Shown one piece after another: positions 26,372-34,102 of a DNA stretch of 64,000 nucleotides (position 1 is the first letter of the stretch; every line of letters begins with the position of its first letter). The DNA is from CAVOKN01 sp963696505 (lineage in GTDB: Bacteria > Pseudomonadota > Gammaproteobacteria > Burkholderiales > Rhodocyclaceae), in assembly GCA_963696505.1 (NCBI GenBank), contig CAVOKN010000006.1:62001-126000 (forward strand), read 5' to 3'. Position numbers and translations under genes: made by a program. The notes beneath the pieces were generated by a model. The model was not told where the DNA came from and searched no databases. It worked only from the letters and a program-made list of their open reading frames with translations.

Positions 26372-26431
26372 ACAAGGGGGCTCGCCCCCTTGTTCGTCCT
26401 CGGGGGATATACAAGGGGAGCCTCCCCTTGT
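26372..26431. repeat. two tandem palindromes, ACAAGGGG type
   Basis: ACAAGGGGG-CTCG-CCCCCTTGT (26372-26393) and ACAAGGGGA-GCC-TCCCCTTGT (26411-26431) are two perfect 9-bp stems. Each is preceded by a similar GGGGGATxTAC and followed by TCGT, so the unit of about 39 bp is duplicated. They lie between an exported protein gene and the M48 peptidase gene and could act as a bidirectional terminator or as a mobile REP-like element. Confidence 0.6.
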
Positions 26432-26505
26432 TCGTACATGGCAGGTTTTTCGGCCGAGTCGAAGCTGCATGCCTTTATTGGCTCCGGCTCGGCTGGCTTA
26501 GGCCT

Positions 26506-27684
26506 ATGAACCGCCGAGGCTTCGTGCTGGGCTGCGGCTGCTTCGGGTTCGGTGGCGTGCTCACGGCGCTACACGCCGCCGAGCACTGGAAGATACCTTC
26601 GCGGCTCCAGAAGCCCGAGACCGCGACCGACGAGGGCGGACTCTGGGCGCTGCTCGACCGCGAGGAAGCGCGGGTCAAGCGCAGCCGCTTCCTGGTGCGC
26701 GACGACGAGCTCAACCGCTATGTGAGCGGCATCGCCTGCCGCCTGGGCGGTGAGCATTGTCCCGACACCCGCTTGTACGTGGTCCGCTCGCCTTTCTTCA
26801 ACGCCAGCATGGCGCCCAACGGCATGATGCAGGTGTGGACCGGACTGCTGCTGCGCATGGCCAACGAGGCCCAGCTTGCCGCTGTCATCGGCCACGAGAT
26901 CGGTCACTATGTCGCGCGGCACAGCGTCGACCAGTTGCGCGACATCAAGTCGCGATCCGCCTTCGGCCAGTTTCTCGGCCTGGCGCTGGGCGTCGCGGGC
27001 CTGGGCAGCGCGGGATCCCTCGCCCAGCTCGCCGTCATGGCAAGCATGTTTTCCTACTCCCGCGACCAGGAGCGCGACGCGGACCGCATCGGCCAGGAAC
27101 TGATGGCCGGCTCCGGCTACCCCCCGCTGGAGGCGGCCCGCGTCTGGCAGCAGCTTCTGGCGGAACTGACGGCCGAGAGCGATTGGGCGGGCGATGCCGG
27201 CAGCCGCAGCGTGCTGTTCGCCACCCACCCCGACCCCGAGGAGCGCAGCAAGGCAATGGCGGAACGCGCCGCCACCATGTCCGGAGGCGATGCCGACAGC
27301 GGCGCCGCCTCCTATGCCGCCAAGGTCGCGAAACACCGGCGCGAATGGCTGGAGGACGAGCTGAAGCGCCGCAAGTCGGGCGAGACGATCACCCTCCTCC
27401 AGCGATTGCTCGAAGGATCCGAGGACGGCGAGTTGCGCTACTTTCTCGGCGAGGCCTACCGCCTGCGCGGCGGCGACGGCGATACGGCGCGCGCGCTGGC
27501 CCAGTACCGGATCGCCGAGTCGCAGCCGCGCTGTCCGCCCGAGACGTACAGATCCCTGGGCACGCTGCTGCGGCAGACCGGCGACGAGGCGGCGTCGCGG
27601 GCGGCCTTCCAGCGTTATCTGTCGTTGCGGCCGGAGGCCGAGGATGCCGAGATGATCCGCACCTACCTCACCGAAGGGAACTGA
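26506..27684 (+). CDS. M48-family metallopeptidase with C-terminal TPR
   Basis: A 392-residue protein. The N-terminus MNRRGFVLGCGCFGFGGV looks like a twin-arginine or lipoprotein signal. The peptidase domain has the zinc motif HEIGHYVARH near residue 130 and the third ligand region YSRDQERDADRIG. The C-terminal third (about 280-390) has TPR-like helices (ALAQYRIAESQPRCPPETYRSLGTLLRQTGDEAASRAAFQRYL). This plan matches periplasmic BepA/YfgC-like proteases that handle outer-membrane protein quality control. The start was chosen at MNRRGF; the upstream frame includes part of the hairpin repeats. The lipoprotein gene starts 1 bp after the stop. Confidence 0.9.
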   Translation: MNRRGFVLGCGCFGFGGVLTALHAAEHWKIPSRLQKPETATDEGGLWALLDREEARVKRSRFLVRDDELNRYVSGIACRLGGEHCPDTRLYVVRSPFFNASMAPNGMMQVWTGLLLRMANEAQLAAVIGHEIGHYVARHSVDQLRDIKSRSAFGQFLGLALGVAGLGSAGSLAQLAVMASMFSYSRDQERDADRIGQELMAGSGYPPLEAARVWQQLLAELTAESDWAGDAGSRSVLFATHPDPEERSKAMAERAATMSGGDADSGAASYAAKVAKHRREWLEDELKRRKSGETITLLQRLLEGSEDGELRYFLGEAYRLRGGDGDTARALAQYRIAESQPRCPPETYRSLGTLLRQTGDEAASRAAFQRYLSLRPEAEDAEMIRTYLTEGN

Positions 27685-27685
27685 G

Positions 27686-28258
27686 ATGGCGCGCTGGTTC
27701 CTGTTCGTACTGGTCGTATTCCTGTCGGGCTGTGCCGCGATGGCCAAGGTCGGCCCGGGCGACGTGACGATCCGCGAGGGGATGACCGTCAGCCTCGACA
27801 GCGCCTGGAACCGGCTGGAACAGGGTGCGCCGAAGAACACCGAAGTGCTGACCACGGACGGCCTGGCGCTCGACCGCCTCGTGTTCTACGTCGGTATCCC
27901 GGACGGCGAGGCCCTCGGCGAGCTTCAGGCACGTAAGGACCGCCAGATCCCGAAGTTCCGCGCCTCGATGCAGCCCCACGAGATCGCCGAGATGTACGAG
28001 GTGTTCGTCACCTACGACGGCAGCACTTTCAAGCGGGAGAAACTGGCACCCGCCCAGTTCGCCGGCGGCGCGGGCTTCCGCTTCGAGTTCAGCCGCGTGC
28101 GCAAGAGCGACGAGGTGGAGATGCGCGGCGCCGGTTACGCCGTCGTGCGCGGTGGCAAGCTCTACATGATGGTGTTCGAGGCGCCCCGCATCCACTACTT
28201 CAACAAGCACCTCGGCCGCGCCGAAGCGGCGGCAAAGTCGGCGCGCATCAAGGGCTGA
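27686..28258 (+). CDS. small lipoprotein of unknown function
   Basis: A 190-residue protein with the lipobox VFLSGC (Cys16), so it is lipid-anchored. The mature part begins AAMAKVGPGDVTIREGMTVSLDSAWNRLE and contains VLTTDGLALDRLVFYVGIPDGEAL, FRASMQPHEIAEMYEVFVTY and a terminal FEFSRVRKSDEVEMRGAGYAVVRGGKLYMMVFEAPRIHYFNK. It is translationally adjacent to the M48 peptidase (1-bp gap) and may be its cofactor or substrate. Its 3' end overlaps the convergent amidohydrolase frame by 64 bp. The family is not recognised. Confidence 0.78.
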   Translation: MARWFLFVLVVFLSGCAAMAKVGPGDVTIREGMTVSLDSAWNRLEQGAPKNTEVLTTDGLALDRLVFYVGIPDGEALGELQARKDRQIPKFRASMQPHEIAEMYEVFVTYDGSTFKREKLAPAQFAGGAGFRFEFSRVRKSDEVEMRGAGYAVVRGGKLYMMVFEAPRIHYFNKHLGRAEAAAKSARIKG

Positions 28259-29100
28259 GAGGCGCTCGCCGGGGGCTGACTTTGCGCCCAATGCGCTTCA
28301 GGCCTGCCATTCCCGGCACGGTAGGGTGCGCCGAACAGCCGCTCTGCGTTACCCGCGGAAATCATCCGCGCGGCATCGGCGGGCAACTGCCCCAGCCAGC
28401 CGCGATAACCGGCGATGATCGCGGCGTAGCCGTCCCAGCGCGAATTGCTCCAGGTGTCCGAGCCGAGCAGGAAGCGGTCGGGATGCCGCCGCAGCAGTCC
28501 CTGCCATTCGGGAGTCAGGCCGCCGCCGGCGCCGGTGAACCCGCTACGGTAGGAGAGCTCGGCCCAGAGATTCGGATGACGTCGCAGCACGGCTTCCACC
28601 TCGCCGGCAGGCGTCGAAAACCCGGTGTGCGCCCAGATGATCCTCGCCCCCGGGTCGTGGCGGAACAGCAGGTCGATCGCCTCGATGTCGCTGTGGGCGT
28701 AAAGATACAGACGGTGCCGGCGGGCGAAATCGACCACACCCTTGACCACCTCGGTCGCCGCGTCCTGCCCGTGCACATGGAATTCACCGATGCCGGCGTA
28801 GGCGGCGCGCGGGAACTCGGCTTCGATCAGCGCCAGCGTGGCCGGATCGCGGAACCAGGTCTGCACGTCCGCGCTGGTCCGATAGGGACGAAGGAAAGGC
28901 ACGATCCGCAGATTCGCCGGCCGCGCATCGAGCAGCGCCCGCGTGCTGTCGTTGGGCGTGCTGTTTGCCAGGACGCCGCTCACCCCGCTCGCCTCCAGCA
29001 GGGCGATCACCCTCTCCACCGGCAGCCGCGCCATCGCCTCCGCGTTGTAGTGAATGTGGGCGTCGAAGAGGGGCAGGTCGGATCCGGCCACCGCCGGCAA
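28195..29100 (-). CDS. amidohydrolase-type metal hydrolase, signal peptide frameshifted
   Basis: A 301-residue TIM-barrel hydrolase of the amidohydrolase_2 kind: metal site FDAHIHYNAEAMARL, VRDPATLALIEAEFPRAAYAGIGEFHVHG, LYAHSD, IIWAHTGFS and FLLGSDTWSNSRWDG. The frame opens only at a TTG (29100), just after a signal-peptide-like ALAAFAALPAVAG. Upstream in the next frame is ATG-GLRLAL (29143), so removing one A near 29119 would give MGLRLALALAAFAALPAVAG, a proper signal sequence. A one-base insertion, or a sequencing error, therefore separates the export signal. The C-terminus past RLFGAPY lies in GTAGGGTGCGCC-type repeat sequence and overlaps the convergent lipoprotein gene, so it may be artificially extended. 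Confidence 0.75.
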   Translation of the reverse strand: MPAVAGSDLPLFDAHIHYNAEAMARLPVERVIALLEASGVSGVLANSTPNDSTRALLDARPANLRIVPFLRPYRTSADVQTWFRDPATLALIEAEFPRAAYAGIGEFHVHGQDAATEVVKGVVDFARRHRLYLYAHSDIEAIDLLFRHDPGARIIWAHTGFSTPAGEVEAVLRRHPNLWAELSYRSGFTGAGGGLTPEWQGLLRRHPDRFLLGSDTWSNSRWDGYAAIIAGYRGWLGQLPADAARMISAGNAERLFGAPYRAGNGRPEAHWAQSQPPASASQPLMRADFAAASARPRCLLK

Positions 29101-29222
29101 GGCGGCAAACGCCGCAAGTGCTCAATGCCAGTCGCAAGCCCATGCCCATGGCCAATCCCCCTCGTTACCCGGCACCTGCCGCCACGTTACCATGCTGCCA
29201 CCAAAGCCGACCTGCAACGTCC

Positions 29223-29651
29223 ATGACCCGAGTCCACGTCAGCCTGCCCGAGCGCTTCGCCTTCCGGACCGAGATGCTCCTCTACATCGGCCACATCAAC
29301 TACGGCGGCCATCTCGACAACGCCCTGCTCCTGACCGTCGTCTCGGAAGCGCGCGTGCGCTTCTTCAAGTCTCTCGGCTACACGGAACTGGACGTCGAAG
29401 GCGCGGGCCTGGTAATGGCCGACGCCGCCGTGCAGTACAAGTCCGAAGCCTTCCACGGCGAGACCATGGTCGTAGAAACGAGCGCCATGAACCTGCACGG
29501 CAAGGGCTTCGATCTCGTCTGGCGCATGAGCGACAAGGCCACCGGGCGGGAAGTCGCTCGCGGCAAGTCGGGGATGCTGTTCTTCGACTATCGGCAGCGC
29601 AAGGTGGTGGCGGCGCCTGAGGGGTTTGTGCGGCGGGTGGGGCAGATGTAG
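29223..29651 (+). CDS. hotdog-fold thioesterase
   Basis: A 142-residue protein MTRVHVSLPERFAFRTEMLLYIGHINYGGHLDNALLLTVVSEARVRFF with the 4HBT pattern; the active-site acid position is in GGHLDNAL. Further conserved stretches are VQYKSEAFHGETMVVE and GREVARGKSGMLFFDY. It probably hydrolyses short or medium acyl-CoA esters. The ATG at 29223 was chosen because the domain starts at once; the longer upstream frame is Arg/Pro-rich. A hairpin follows 1 bp after the stop codon. Confidence 0.88.
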   Translation: MTRVHVSLPERFAFRTEMLLYIGHINYGGHLDNALLLTVVSEARVRFFKSLGYTELDVEGAGLVMADAAVQYKSEAFHGETMVVETSAMNLHGKGFDLVWRMSDKATGREVARGKSGMLFFDYRQRKVVAAPEGFVRRVGQM

Positions 29652-29652
29652 C

Positions 29653-29670
29653 GAGCCCGCGATCGGGCTC
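29653..29670 (+). terminator. hairpin directly after the thioesterase gene
   Basis: GAGCCCG-CGAT-CGGGCTC is a perfect 7-bp stem with a tetraloop beginning 1 bp after the stop codon. There is no U-run (TACCGG follows), so termination is likely but may be inefficient. Confidence 0.4.
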
Positions 29671-29772
29671 TACCGGACGGCCGATCAGCCATCAAGGCAG
29701 TGGGCTGAAGGACTTCCCCGCGGCAAGCGTGTCCGGCCGGCACCCTTGACCTCGATGGGAGCCCACAACGAC

Positions 29773-29795
29773 TGCGCCCCGACCAGCGGGGCGCA
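29773..29795 (-). terminator. hairpin after the multihaem cytochrome gene
   Basis: TGCGCCCCG and CGGGGCGCA form a 9-bp perfect stem with a 5-base loop, 21 bp beyond the cytochrome stop on the minus strand, followed by GTCGTTGTG. The U content is low. It probably terminates the cytochrome transcript. Confidence 0.45.
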
Positions 29796-29816
29796 GCGAG
29801 TCAGGCGCAGGGCGCG

Positions 29817-31058
29817 TCAGCGCCAGAATTCGGCGCTGGCGGCGACCTTGTCGGCCGCCATTTCCGGCGGCAGCTTGTCGCCCATCTTGGCGATCAGCGG
29901 CGGCGCGAGCACGTTGTAGAGTGCCTGGGCGCGCACCACGGCCACGTTGGCGGCCGGTATCTCATACCTGAGCTGCCGCGCCTCGTTGGGTTGCAGGCGC
30001 GTGTTGGCCAGCACCTTGGTGGCGTCGGGCGGCTGCGCGATCTGGTCCTTCTCGTTGCCCAGCACGTAGTGGAAGGCCGACTGTGGATCTTCCGCCGCCG
30101 GATTATTCTTGAAGTTCTGCCAAACCGGTTTGCCGTCCTTGTCGTAGGCCACCACCTTCACCACCATGTGGCGGAAAGGCGCACCGGTCGGGAAGGCATG
30201 AGGCAGCCGGTTGTGCAGGCTGAGGCTGGCCATGATGCGATCGCCCTCGACCCGCGCGTCCATCTTCATCACGATCGAGCGCTTCACCATGTCCGCGCTG
30301 TGGCCACCCATCATGCTGTGGTCGGTCACGCCATTGGACTTGGGCATGTGGCAGGACTGGCAGGTGGCGAAGGAGCCCGACTTGCTGTATTCGCTCCCGG
30401 TCACGCACAGCGGCGCACCCTTGAAGTTGTCGCGCTGCTCGTGGCAACCCATGCAGGCGTCGTTGGCGCGCATGGCCGCATTGCCTTCGCGGATGAAGGG
30501 GTGGAACGGCTTCATCGCCGGATTCAGCGGCTGTCCCTCGGCAGGCTTGTCCGGCCCGTAGTGGGTGCCTGAAGGCGCCATCAGCGAGGTCTTGGAGGTT
30601 TCATAGGCGGCGATGCCGTACTGCGGCTTGCCCTCTGGCGTGCTGATACCCTTGAACTGCTTCAGGCTGTGGCAGACGATGCAATTGACTCCCTCACCGT
30701 AAGCAGCCACGGCGTCGAGCTTGGTCTTCTTGTCGAGCGCGGCGTTGGGCGCATGGCAGTTCAGGCAGACCGGATACTTGCCTGATTCCTTCGAAAGCAC
30801 TCCTTCCTCTTTCGGATCGCCCACGGTCTGGACGTAGAAGGCACCGTGGATCGGGTCTTTCAGTGCCGTGCTCTTCGCATGCATCGAGCCTTCCCACTGC
30901 CGGTAGATGTCGAGGTGGCAGCGCTTGCACTTGTAGGCCTGGGTATGGTGCAGCGGTCCGGATTCCGCTTCGGTGGCGTCGGCGCTGCGAGCGCCGGGGC
31001 TTATCAGCAGTGCGGCGGCCGCGGCGGCGGCCATGACGAATTGCAGCAGGTATTTCAC
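29817..31058 (-). CDS. periplasmic five-haem cytochrome c
   Basis: A 413-residue protein with a GTG start and signal peptide (VKYLLQFVMAAAAAAALLISPGARSADA). The mature part has five CxxCH haem motifs: CKRCH (44-48), CLNCH, CIVCH, CMGCH and CQSCH, all in the N-terminal two thirds. The last third (VEGDRIMASLSLHNRLPHAFPTGAPFRHMVVKVVAYDKDGK...) is a beta-rich domain without haems. The GTG was preferred because the signal peptide starts there; the upstream part of the frame is not protein-like. It resembles cytochrome c554-type electron carriers. The donor and acceptor are unknown, but a TTGAT-CTAG-GTCAT site upstream hints at anaerobic control. Confidence 0.88.
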   Translation of the reverse strand: MKYLLQFVMAAAAAAALLISPGARSADATEAESGPLHHTQAYKCKRCHLDIYRQWEGSMHAKSTALKDPIHGAFYVQTVGDPKEEGVLSKESGKYPVCLNCHAPNAALDKKTKLDAVAAYGEGVNCIVCHSLKQFKGISTPEGKPQYGIAAYETSKTSLMAPSGTHYGPDKPAEGQPLNPAMKPFHPFIREGNAAMRANDACMGCHEQRDNFKGAPLCVTGSEYSKSGSFATCQSCHMPKSNGVTDHSMMGGHSADMVKRSIVMKMDARVEGDRIMASLSLHNRLPHAFPTGAPFRHMVVKVVAYDKDGKPVWQNFKNNPAAEDPQSAFHYVLGNEKDQIAQPPDATKVLANTRLQPNEARQLRYEIPAANVAVVRAQALYNVLAPPLIAKMGDKLPPEMAADKVAASAEFWR

Positions 31059-31170
31059 GGGAACCCTCCATTGACGATGGATCTTGTGCTCTCGACATAG
31101 TCCCGGCCCGCTGGGCACTCTGTGGCACCCTGATCGAGGCAGGATTCTCCGCACCGTTCCATCCGCTTCA

Positions 31171-31184
31171 TTGATCTAGGTCAT
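31171..31184. promoter_or_regulatory. possible FNR-like half-conserved site
   Basis: TTGAT CTAG GTCAT has one perfect FNR half-site and one with two mismatches. It lies 112 bp before the GTG of the multihaem cytochrome c gene and overlaps the stop of the HicB-like gene by 4 bp. Its spacer CTAG is the same as in the hypC upstream site. It is a weak candidate. Confidence 0.35.
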
Positions 31185-31411
31185 GTCGGCATGAACGGGA
31201 GCCAGGTCGTTCCTGGCACCACCGAAATCGCTTCACTTGACGGCTGCGGAATTGCTGCACCGTCTTCACGAAGCCCGTTCAGGCCGAACTCGATGGCTCC
31301 CCTGATCTCCCTTTCTACTTCTGCGACAGCGGCGCCACTGCCGACACAGCCGGGAAGGTCGGGAACATGGGCGGAGTAGTTGCCGTCGGCTTTCTCGATT
31401 TCATAGCGCAT
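31181..31411 (-). CDS. solitary HicB-like antitoxin
   Basis: A 76-residue protein MRYEIEKADGNYSAHVPDLPGCVGSGAAVAEVEREIRGAIEFGLNGLREDGAAIPQPS, a HicB-type partial RNase H fold. There is no C-terminal DNA-binding domain and no HicA toxin on either side. The last 15 residues (AISVVPGTTWLPFMPT) diverge. A close relative is found at 35679-35891 (same core, PGCVATGATVAEVEREIREAIEFHLDG). It may be a residual antitoxin or a regulator acting elsewhere. Confidence 0.85.
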   Translation of the reverse strand: MRYEIEKADGNYSAHVPDLPGCVGSGAAVAEVEREIRGAIEFGLNGLREDGAAIPQPSSEAISVVPGTTWLPFMPT

Positions 31412-31643
31412 GCGAATCTCGCTTCGCCAAGCCTGTCACGCGTCGCAAGGGTCATACCTCCCGCCGGGTGCAAGAAGGGAAGATGGGCCGCGGTTAACCT
31501 GTTTTCGAACCTTGTAATGCCGAGGTCCTTCAACGGTTGGCGCCGATGCCGCTATCGATCGAGTCCACACCGGCGCGGGGAGGGAAAGGGGGCGTGATCG
31601 TATTCTCTGGAATAGTGATCGCTGCGGCAAATGCCAACAGCGG

Positions 31644-31952
31644 CTAATGGTAGTCCTCCTCGCGCTGATGCCGCATCGCCAGGACGGTGACGGTTGAGGC
31701 GTCGTCGATCTGGAAGAGCGCCACATAGCCGGATCGTCCGAAGGGAATGATCAGTTCGCGCAGAAACGGATCCCCCGAACCGCCGACTGCCTTGCGGCAC
31801 GAGAACGGAAACACCTCCAGCATCTCGATACCTTTGGCGATAGCAGCCTGGGCGCGCTCGGCGGCGGAGATGTCCTGTTCGAGCTGGAAGTCGAACAACC
31901 GCAGCAGATCCTGTTCGGCCTCCGGGGTCAGGCGGACGCGGTAGCGCCTCAT
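31644..31952 (-). CDS. ParE/RelE-family toxin
   Basis: A 102-residue protein MRRYRVRLTPEAEQDLLRLFDFQLEQD..., with the ParE/RelE core: an N-terminal strand and LTPEAEQDL helix, then FPFSCRKAVGGSGDPFLRELIIPFGRSGYVALFQIDDASTVTVLAMRHQREEDY. The terminal strand with RHQREEDYH is typical of ParE-like gyrase inhibitors. It overlaps the antitoxin gene by 4 bp. About 230 bp between it and the HicB-like gene hold nothing I can support. Confidence 0.9.
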   Translation of the reverse strand: MRRYRVRLTPEAEQDLLRLFDFQLEQDISAAERAQAAIAKGIEMLEVFPFSCRKAVGGSGDPFLRELIIPFGRSGYVALFQIDDASTVTVLAMRHQREEDYH

Positions 31953-32227
31953 CGCTCGGCGCTGCGCGCTTTGCGGGCCTTGTCGATGCGTCGGTTGAGT
32001 TTGGCGATGACGGTTGCTGCGGAAACGTACTTCCCCGACTGCCTTGCCGCTTCCGCGGACGCGAGGCCGCGTTCGATGAACGCCTTCTGCGCCTGGCGGA
32101 ATTCGACGTTGCGTCGGACGGCCTCCTCGACAAAGCCGGAGAGGGTTTCACCGGGCTGGAGGACACGCTCGGCAGCTTCACGCAGTTCGGGTGAAACACG
32201 CACGGCGGGTATGGCGGCGGTCTTCAT
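31949..32227 (-). CDS. ribbon-helix-helix antitoxin of the ParE-like toxin
   Basis: A 92-residue protein, MKTAAIPAVRVSPELREAAERVLQPGETLSGFVEEAVRRNVEFRQAQKAF..., with an N-terminal ribbon (PAVRVSPELR) and the two helices of a MetJ/Arc-type DNA-binding fold, followed by a charged tail that would clamp the toxin. The ATG at 32227 is chosen over the longer frame because the ribbon begins there. A perfect 14-bp palindrome lies 15 bp upstream of the start. Confidence 0.87.
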   Translation of the reverse strand: MKTAAIPAVRVSPELREAAERVLQPGETLSGFVEEAVRRNVEFRQAQKAFIERGLASAEAARQSGKYVSAATVIAKLNRRIDKARKARSAER

Positions 32228-32242
32228 GGGCTGGGCTCGTGA

Positions 32243-32256
32243 ATTACATATGTAAT
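32243..32256. promoter_or_regulatory. perfect palindrome, probable antitoxin operator
   Basis: ATTACATATGTAAT is a perfect 14-bp palindrome, AT-rich in a GC-rich background, 15 bp upstream of the ribbon-helix-helix antitoxin ATG. Arc/MetJ-type antitoxins bind sites of this size, so it is the natural autoregulatory operator. Confidence 0.65.
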
Positions 32257-32400
32257 GCCATACTGCGTGAGCACCAGCGCAAAGGCAAGGCATCGTTGCT
32301 GGGAAGCCGGGGGGACGGTTGCAGTGGCGCGAGGAGACGCCTCAAACAGCGGCGACCCACGCTCTGCCTGGCTCCGTCGCCGTCCCCGCCAGCCCACGCA

Positions 32401-32436
32401 CCTGCACGCTGCGGTCGTACATGCCTTCGGCGTAGG
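32401..32436. repeat. 36-bp duplicate of the alpha-2-macroglobulin gene 3' end
   Basis: This 36-bp stretch is identical to 36420-36455, inside the last codons of the alpha-2-macroglobulin gene, and in the same orientation. Read on the minus strand it gives YAEGMYDRSVQVRGL against YAEGMYDRSVQARGL in the gene. Flanking bases (GTCCCCGC) also match loosely. It is a detached scrap that brackets, together with the gene itself, the 4-kb accessory patch 32.4-36.4 kb. The rest of 32257-32588 has no gene. Confidence 0.8.
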
Positions 32437-32588
32437 GAAAAGGGGCCGCGATCGAGTTCCCTGCGAGCATCAGAAGCCAGTCTGGCGCACGGGGCGCCGG
32501 AAACAATTCGACCGTATAGCCCAATCAATCCCAAGGTCGTGCCATTGAACCGCGGCCCCATTTAATCCGCCGATCCTTTCCCCTCTCC

Positions 32589-32769
32589 CTACTCGGCCAG
32601 GGCGTAATCCACAGCGACGAGTCCGGCAATCAGCGTTTCCGGGGCGATGTCCTGCTCTTTGGGCCAGGTTACCGCACCCAACACGACCCCGACGCTGTTG
32701 AAGTAGTGAACATCCCTGAGTTCCCGAAACGCTCCGTGGTCCAGATAGGGTTTCAGGTCAAAGATGCCC
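32589..32769 (-). pseudogene. C-terminal half of a DUF2442 gene split by an IS
   Basis: The minus strand from about 32769 to the TAG at 32589-32591 reads GIFDLKPYLDHGAFRELRDVHYFNSVGVVLGAVTWPKEQDIAPETL..., the typical DUF2442 C-terminal half (FDLxPYLxxGxFxxLxDxxYFxxVxVxxGxVxWPxxxDIxPETL). The N-terminal part is on the far side of the insertion sequence at 34103-34168. DUF2442 and DUF4160 genes usually occur as a pair that has been viewed as toxin-antitoxin-like. Here both members are broken. Confidence 0.8.
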
Positions 32770-32795
32770 TTCCTTTAGGTAATTCCCCAGAATAT

Positions 32796-34027
32796 TTATA
32801 CCATGCAGGTCGTTCGGATGAGGATGTCCCACTTGGGCAGGAGCGGGTTTCGTTCCAGCCTCGACTCGACAGCTTGCATGGCATCCTTGGCCACGGTGAT
32901 TCCTTTTTCATAGACCGTACGGTTCAATTCGACGACGGGATGAACGCCTTTCCAGGTCATGCTCTTGGCCCACTCCAACATCGTTTGGGTATCCGTTAGT
33001 TTGGCCCCGTTCCAGTGCTTTTCCAGGATTCCCCAGCATCGCTCCACTGGATTGTATTTGCTGTGGTAGGGCGGAAAGTACAGCAGGCGAATGGACTTGC
33101 CGATGTGATCAGCGAACTGAACCATCCGCTTGAGAAATTGCGTGCGCCGGCCATTGCTCTCGGGCCCGTTATCAGCCTTGATCTGGAGGTGCGTAACCCG
33201 AGCGCACAGCTCAGGCGATTGACTCTGCCACCACGCGTAGAGACTGTTGACGATGAAATCGCTGGTCTTGGCCGAGCTGCCGAAGGACACATGCAGTTGT
33301 CCACTGTCTTCATCAACGACACCAAACGGCGTGTGTTTTTGCTCGCATCCCATATCGTGGTCCGCTGCCTGGTTATCGCCCCGCGTCTTGCCGCCCCGGG
33401 AGTAGTCGCCAATATTCACCGTCGCCTTGCAGTCCATGCTCAGGCGCATGACGGCTTCGCCTTGGCAAACGCGCTCCTGTTGTTGGATGTTGGCGAAGAT
33501 GGCGTCGGTTTCTGGGACTTTTTTTGGGGTTTGGCCTTGAGCACCGGACGCAGCCGGTAGCCGTTGCGGTTCAACACTTGCGACATGCAGCTGCGTGAGG
33601 GCAACACTTCGTCCGCAAATCCTTGTCCCCGCAACTGCTTGATGGCTTGCTCGGCGGTCAACCGGGTGAACGCCAACGTCGTGCGAAAAGTCGGATCCTG
33701 TTGCGAATGACTTTGCGCTATCTCCCACAGCGCGCGCGCTACCTCCGGATGTTTGTCCTCCCACAGTTTCGCGCCGCAGCAAAACCTGTGATGCCCAAGA
33801 CAAACGATCCCGCTACGCTTCTCATGCAGGCCAAGCCGCACGGCCTGCCGACTCCATCCGAAGACGTCCTCGGCACGCCGAGGATTGCCGCCACAATATT
33901 TCAGCGCCATCTGCGCCTGAAACGCCCTTCGGTCCGCGCCTGTCATCTTGGTCGAAGCAAGCCGGATATCTTCAATGTGCCCGGCGTCAAGAGAAATTCC
34001 ATCTTCAGCTACCGTGGCGACCTTCAT
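32796..34027 (-). CDS. DDE transposase read through a -1 frameshift
   Basis: Frame one (34027 to 33440) gives MKVATVAEDGISLDAGHIEDIRLASTKMTGADRRAFQAQMALKYCGGNPRRAEDVFGWSRQAV... up to LRPVLKAKPQKK. Frame two, -1 relative, continues VPETDAIFANIQQQ, LSMDCKATVNIGDYSRGGKTRGDN, LQIKADNGPESNG and KYNPVERCWGILEKHWNG, ending at 32796. Together they make a transposase of about 410 residues with a complete DDE set (DCKAT, DNGPE, NPVERCW). The switch occurs at an A-AAA-AAG heptamer, so the gene is probably intact and uses programmed frameshifting. It resembles the ISAzo13-like/IS630-related group; exact family uncertain. Confidence 0.8.
33519..33526 (-). promoter_or_regulatory. A-AAA-AAG slippery site for -1 frameshifting
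   Basis: On the minus strand the codons CAA AAA AAG TCC occur exactly where the transposase reading frame must change. Slipping back one base gives AAA AAA GTC CCA, i.e. KKVPETDAIF, which restores the family sequence. A AAA AAG is one of the strongest bacterial -1 slippery heptamers. Confidence 0.65.
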
Positions 34028-34102
34028 CAGTAATCCCTTTCATCTCAGAATTTACTGTAAGTGTCGCATACAACGGTATGGACAATATAGGATATAGCCT
34101 TA

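Larger units (their letters stand above)
32774..34102 (-). mobile_element. insertion sequence, about 1.33 kb, interrupting DUF2442
   Basis: The element lies exactly between the two halves of a DUF2442 gene, which sets its ends near TTTAGG (32774-32779) and CCTTA (34097-34101). The ends form an imperfect inverted repeat: TTAGGTAATTCCCC...TATACC at the left against TAAGGCTATATCC...CATACC at the right, about 17 of 28 positions equal. It encodes one transposase in two overlapping frames. The target duplication is not certain; a TA dinucleotide is present at both junctions. Base composition is clearly more AT-rich than the surrounding genes. Confidence 0.75.
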
